Assembly: GCA_024762895.1 (NCBI GenBank)
Contig: JANTGN010000045.1
Coordinates: forward strand, 1 to 15,397
Direction of reading: 5' to 3'
DNA from: Thiotrichales bacterium
Lineage (GTDB): Bacteria > Pseudomonadota > Gammaproteobacteria > J044
Length of the DNA stretch: 15,397 nucleotides
Shown piece by piece: positions 13,839-15,397 of the stretch (the first letter of the stretch is position 1; each line of letters starts with the position of its first letter). The position numbers and the translations under genes are program-made. The notes below the pieces were generated by a model. That model had not been told where the DNA came from. It saw only the letters and a program-made list of their open reading frames with translations, and made no database searches.

Positions 13839-14843
13839 TTAATGGTCCTGTTCGTCTTCTTCATGGATGATTGCGGCCGGGCCTACGATCAACGGATCGG
13901 CCTCACCAATCACGTCTACATTCTTGTTAGGGTAGTCCAGGGTCTGAAGCAAAAAGCGCATCGCATTTATACGAGCACGTTTTTTATCATCGGACTTGAC
14001 CACTGTCCAGGGGCAATCGGCGGTATCGGTATGGAAGAACATGGCCTCCTTGGCGGCCGTGTAGTCATCCCACTTGTCCAGTGATGCCATATCGATCGGG
14101 CTGAGTTTCCACTGTTTGAGGGGGTCCTTGCGGCGCCCCTGGAAGCGGCGTAGTTGCTCCTGGCGACCAACCGAGAACCATAACTTAAAGAGTTTGATGC
14201 CACTGCGTACCAGCATGCGTTCAAACTCGGGTGTCTGGCGCATAAATTCCAGGTATTCAGTGGGTGAACAGAAACCCATGACACGCTCAACGCCCGCACG
14301 GTTGTACCATGAACGGTCAAAGAGAACGATCTCGCCTGCGGTCGGCAGATTTTCCGCGTAACGCTGGAAATACCACTGTCCCTTCTCGCGATCGCTGGGT
14401 TTTTCCAGGGCAACCACCCTGGCGCCACGAGGATTCAGGTGCTCCATAATGCGCTTGATGGTGCCACCCTTACCGGCAGCATCACGGCCTTCAAAGAGAA
14501 TGACAATGCGTTCACCGGATTCCTTGACCCAGCTCTGAACCTTAAGGAGTTCGATCTGGAGTTCACGCTTGAGCTTTTCGTATTCATCTCGAGGCATCTT
14601 TTTCACATAGGGATAATTCCCATGTTTGAAGATGTCCTTGCGTGAGAGGGGCTTGGAAAGCAGTTTTTTGGTCTCCTTGGAGACCTTGGGTGCTTTCTTG
14701 CTGGATTTTTCATCCCTGGTTTCTACTGTTGTCTTCTGGTTCATTTTGGTCTTTTCCGTGCGGGTGGTTTTTTCAGATCGGGTTTTTGATTCTTTGTTCG
14801 GCGACGGGACATTCAGTAGTTTGGTTACGGTTGGTGATGCCAT
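13839..14843 (-). CDS. ppk2: Polyphosphate kinase 2 (PPK2)
   Basis: This 334-aa cytoplasmic enzyme transfers phosphate between polyphosphate and nucleoside diphosphates, usually making GTP or ATP from polyP. Visible: Walker A at about 119-128 (GRDAAGKGGT), DREKGQWYFQRY at 151-162, Walker B and neighbours LFDRSWYNRAGVERVMGF (174-191), the lid segment LRRFQGRRKDPLKQWKLSPID (231-251), and VVKSDDKKRARINAMRFLL near the end. These fit a one-domain class I PPK2. Residues 1 to about 65 are an unusual low-complexity extension rich in Lys, Thr, Ser and Glu, probably disordered. GAGGAAC precedes ATG 14843; the internal Met34 is an alternative start. It leads a two-gene operon with the 76-aa gene. Confidence 0.93.
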   Translation of the reverse strand: MASPTVTKLLNVPSPNKESKTRSEKTTRTEKTKMNQKTTVETRDEKSSKKAPKVSKETKKLLSKPLSRKDIFKHGNYPYVKKMPRDEYEKLKRELQIELLKVQSWVKESGERIVILFEGRDAAGKGGTIKRIMEHLNPRGARVVALEKPSDREKGQWYFQRYAENLPTAGEIVLFDRSWYNRAGVERVMGFCSPTEYLEFMRQTPEFERMLVRSGIKLFKLWFSVGRQEQLRRFQGRRKDPLKQWKLSPIDMASLDKWDDYTAAKEAMFFHTDTADCPWTVVKSDDKKRARINAMRFLLQTLDYPNKNVDVIGEADPLIVGPAAIIHEEDEQDH

Positions 14844-14885
14844 GCGTTCCTCATTAGCTAGAAGGTTAATCAGAATTCCTTTTCA

Positions 14886-14891
14886 ATTATG
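14886..14891 (-). promoter_or_regulatory. Possible -10 box of the ppk2 operon
   Basis: On the minus strand CATAAT (one mismatch to TATAAT) lies 43 bp before the ppk2 start. There is no good -35, but the FNR-type inverted repeat is centred about 40.5 bp upstream of the implied start site, the class II activator position. Confidence 0.4.
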
Positions 14892-14912
14892 CAGGAATAC
14901 CAGGATATTGCA

Positions 14913-14926
14913 TTGACACATGTCAA
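14913..14926. promoter_or_regulatory. FNR/CRP-family-type inverted repeat
   Basis: TTGACACATGTCAA is TTGAC-N4-GTCAA, which fits the TTGAY-N4-RTCAA pattern shared by FNR, ANR/DNR and FixK sites. It lies between the divergent ppk2 and dsrE2-like genes. Binding by a particular regulator is inferred. Confidence 0.5.
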
Positions 14927-14940
14927 ACTTAACTTATAAC
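14913..14940 (+). promoter_or_regulatory. Sigma70-type promoter of the dsrE2-like gene
   Basis: TTGACA (14913-14918) and TATAAC (14935-14940) stand 16 bp apart: a perfect -35 and a 5/6 -10. The leader to ATG 15021 would be about 75 nt and is very AT-rich, with a perfect palindrome CATACGTATG at 14990-14999. The -35 is inside the FNR-type repeat. Confidence 0.55.
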
Positions 14941-15020
14941 CCTATTTATTTTATTTATTAGTAATATTGATGTGTACGGTCTATAAAGTCATACGTATGT
15001 ATAACTTTTAGGAGATGACC

Positions 15021-15397
15021 ATGTCAGATGATAAGAAACTCGCCATAATCGCCACCAAGGGTACGCTGGACTGGGCCTATCCGCCCTTTATCCTGTCCTC
15101 AACGGCCGCAGCCCTGGGCTATGAGACCGAGATTTTCTTCACCTTTTATGGCTTGCAGCTCCTGAAGAAACGCATGGACCTCAAGGTGAGTCCGCTTGGA
15201 AACCCGGGGATGCCCATGCCGATGGGGATGGATAAGTGGTTTCCCGTCCTCGGTACGGCCATTCCCGGGATGGAGGCGGTCATGACGGTCATGATGAAGA
15301 AAAAAATGGCCTCAAAAGGGGTGGCCAGCCTGGAGGATCTACGCGAACTGTGTCTGGAGGCCGAGGTTAAGTTTGTGGCCTGTCAGATGACCGTTGA
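15021..15397 (+). CDS. DsrE2-like protein (DsrE/DsrF/DrsH family), 5' part
   Basis: The open frame begins at ATG 15021 after TAGGAGATGACC and runs off the right edge with 125 codons visible and no stop. The translation begins MSDDKKLAIIATKGTLDWAYPPF, followed by ILSSTAAALGYETEIFFTFYGLQLLKK, a Met/Pro/Gly-rich loop (NPGMPMPMGMDKWF), GTAIPGMEAVMTVMMKKKM, then a cysteine in ELCLEA and another in FVACQMTV. This matches the DsrE2 proteins found with TusA and rhodanese in sulfur oxidisers, where they take part in cytoplasmic sulfur trafficking. There is a hydrophobic stretch but no signal peptide. The next genes, beyond the window, would test the link with tusA. Partial only because of the window edge. 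Confidence 0.85.
   Translation, partial: MSDDKKLAIIATKGTLDWAYPPFILSSTAAALGYETEIFFTFYGLQLLKKRMDLKVSPLGNPGMPMPMGMDKWFPVLGTAIPGMEAVMTVMMKKKMASKGVASLEDLRELCLEAEVKFVACQMTV

Overview
This window looks like chromosomal DNA from a gammaproteobacterium, probably a sulfur oxidiser. The PhoPQ-like and CpxRA-like two-component systems, the E. coli-type fructokinase Mak, a BtuB-like receptor under a cobalamin riboswitch, and a Spy/CpxP-type protein all point to Gammaproteobacteria. Two DsrE-superfamily genes, one exported at 586 and one DsrE2-like at 15021, suggest sulfur-oxidation metabolism. The lineage is inferred from gene content; no rRNA marker is present. No mobile element, CRISPR array, tRNA or rRNA was seen.

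Layout. Positions 1-326 hold the C-terminal end of a beta-CASP metallo-beta-lactamase-fold protein. After a 259-bp gap comes a secreted DsrE-like protein (586-1059). It converges on a SulP anion transporter (1165-2724, minus) across a two-way terminator. Divergent from SulP is a cobalamin block on the plus strand: cobalamin riboswitch, BtuB-like receptor (3196-5130), PduO-type cobalamin adenosyltransferase (5203-5757) and mak fructokinase (5750-6697, overlapping its upstream neighbour by 8 bp).

Positions 6700-12900 form an envelope-stress and metal-response region. On the plus strand are a Spy/CpxP-like periplasmic protein, a CpxR-like regulator and a CpxA-like kinase. On the minus strand, tail to tail with a 4-bp overlap, are a PhoQ-like kinase, a PhoP-like regulator and a PepSY protein, followed upstream by a glycine-zipper protein and a very histidine-rich exported protein. 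Direct repeats with 10-11 bp period, typical of OmpR-family operators, lie upstream of the Spy-like gene (GTAAC-N5 three times, CpxR-box-like) and of the His-rich gene (GTTCAG-N5-GTTCAG, PhoP-box-like in layout). This suggests each system controls the small periplasmic proteins beside it.

The last part holds a DUF6580-like membrane protein (13006-13527), a two-way terminator, a ppk2 operon on the minus strand (a polyphosphate kinase 2 with a Lys-rich N-terminal extension, then a 76-aa helical protein), and the start of a DsrE2-like gene running off the right edge. The ppk2/dsrE2 divergent promoter region holds an FNR/CRP-family-type inverted repeat. It sits near the class II activator position for a possible ppk2 promoter and overlaps the -35 of the dsrE2 promoter.

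Most genes are ordinary family members. The most informative signals are regulatory: the operator-like repeats, the hairpin over the btuB-like Shine-Dalgarno sequence, and the shared FNR-type site.
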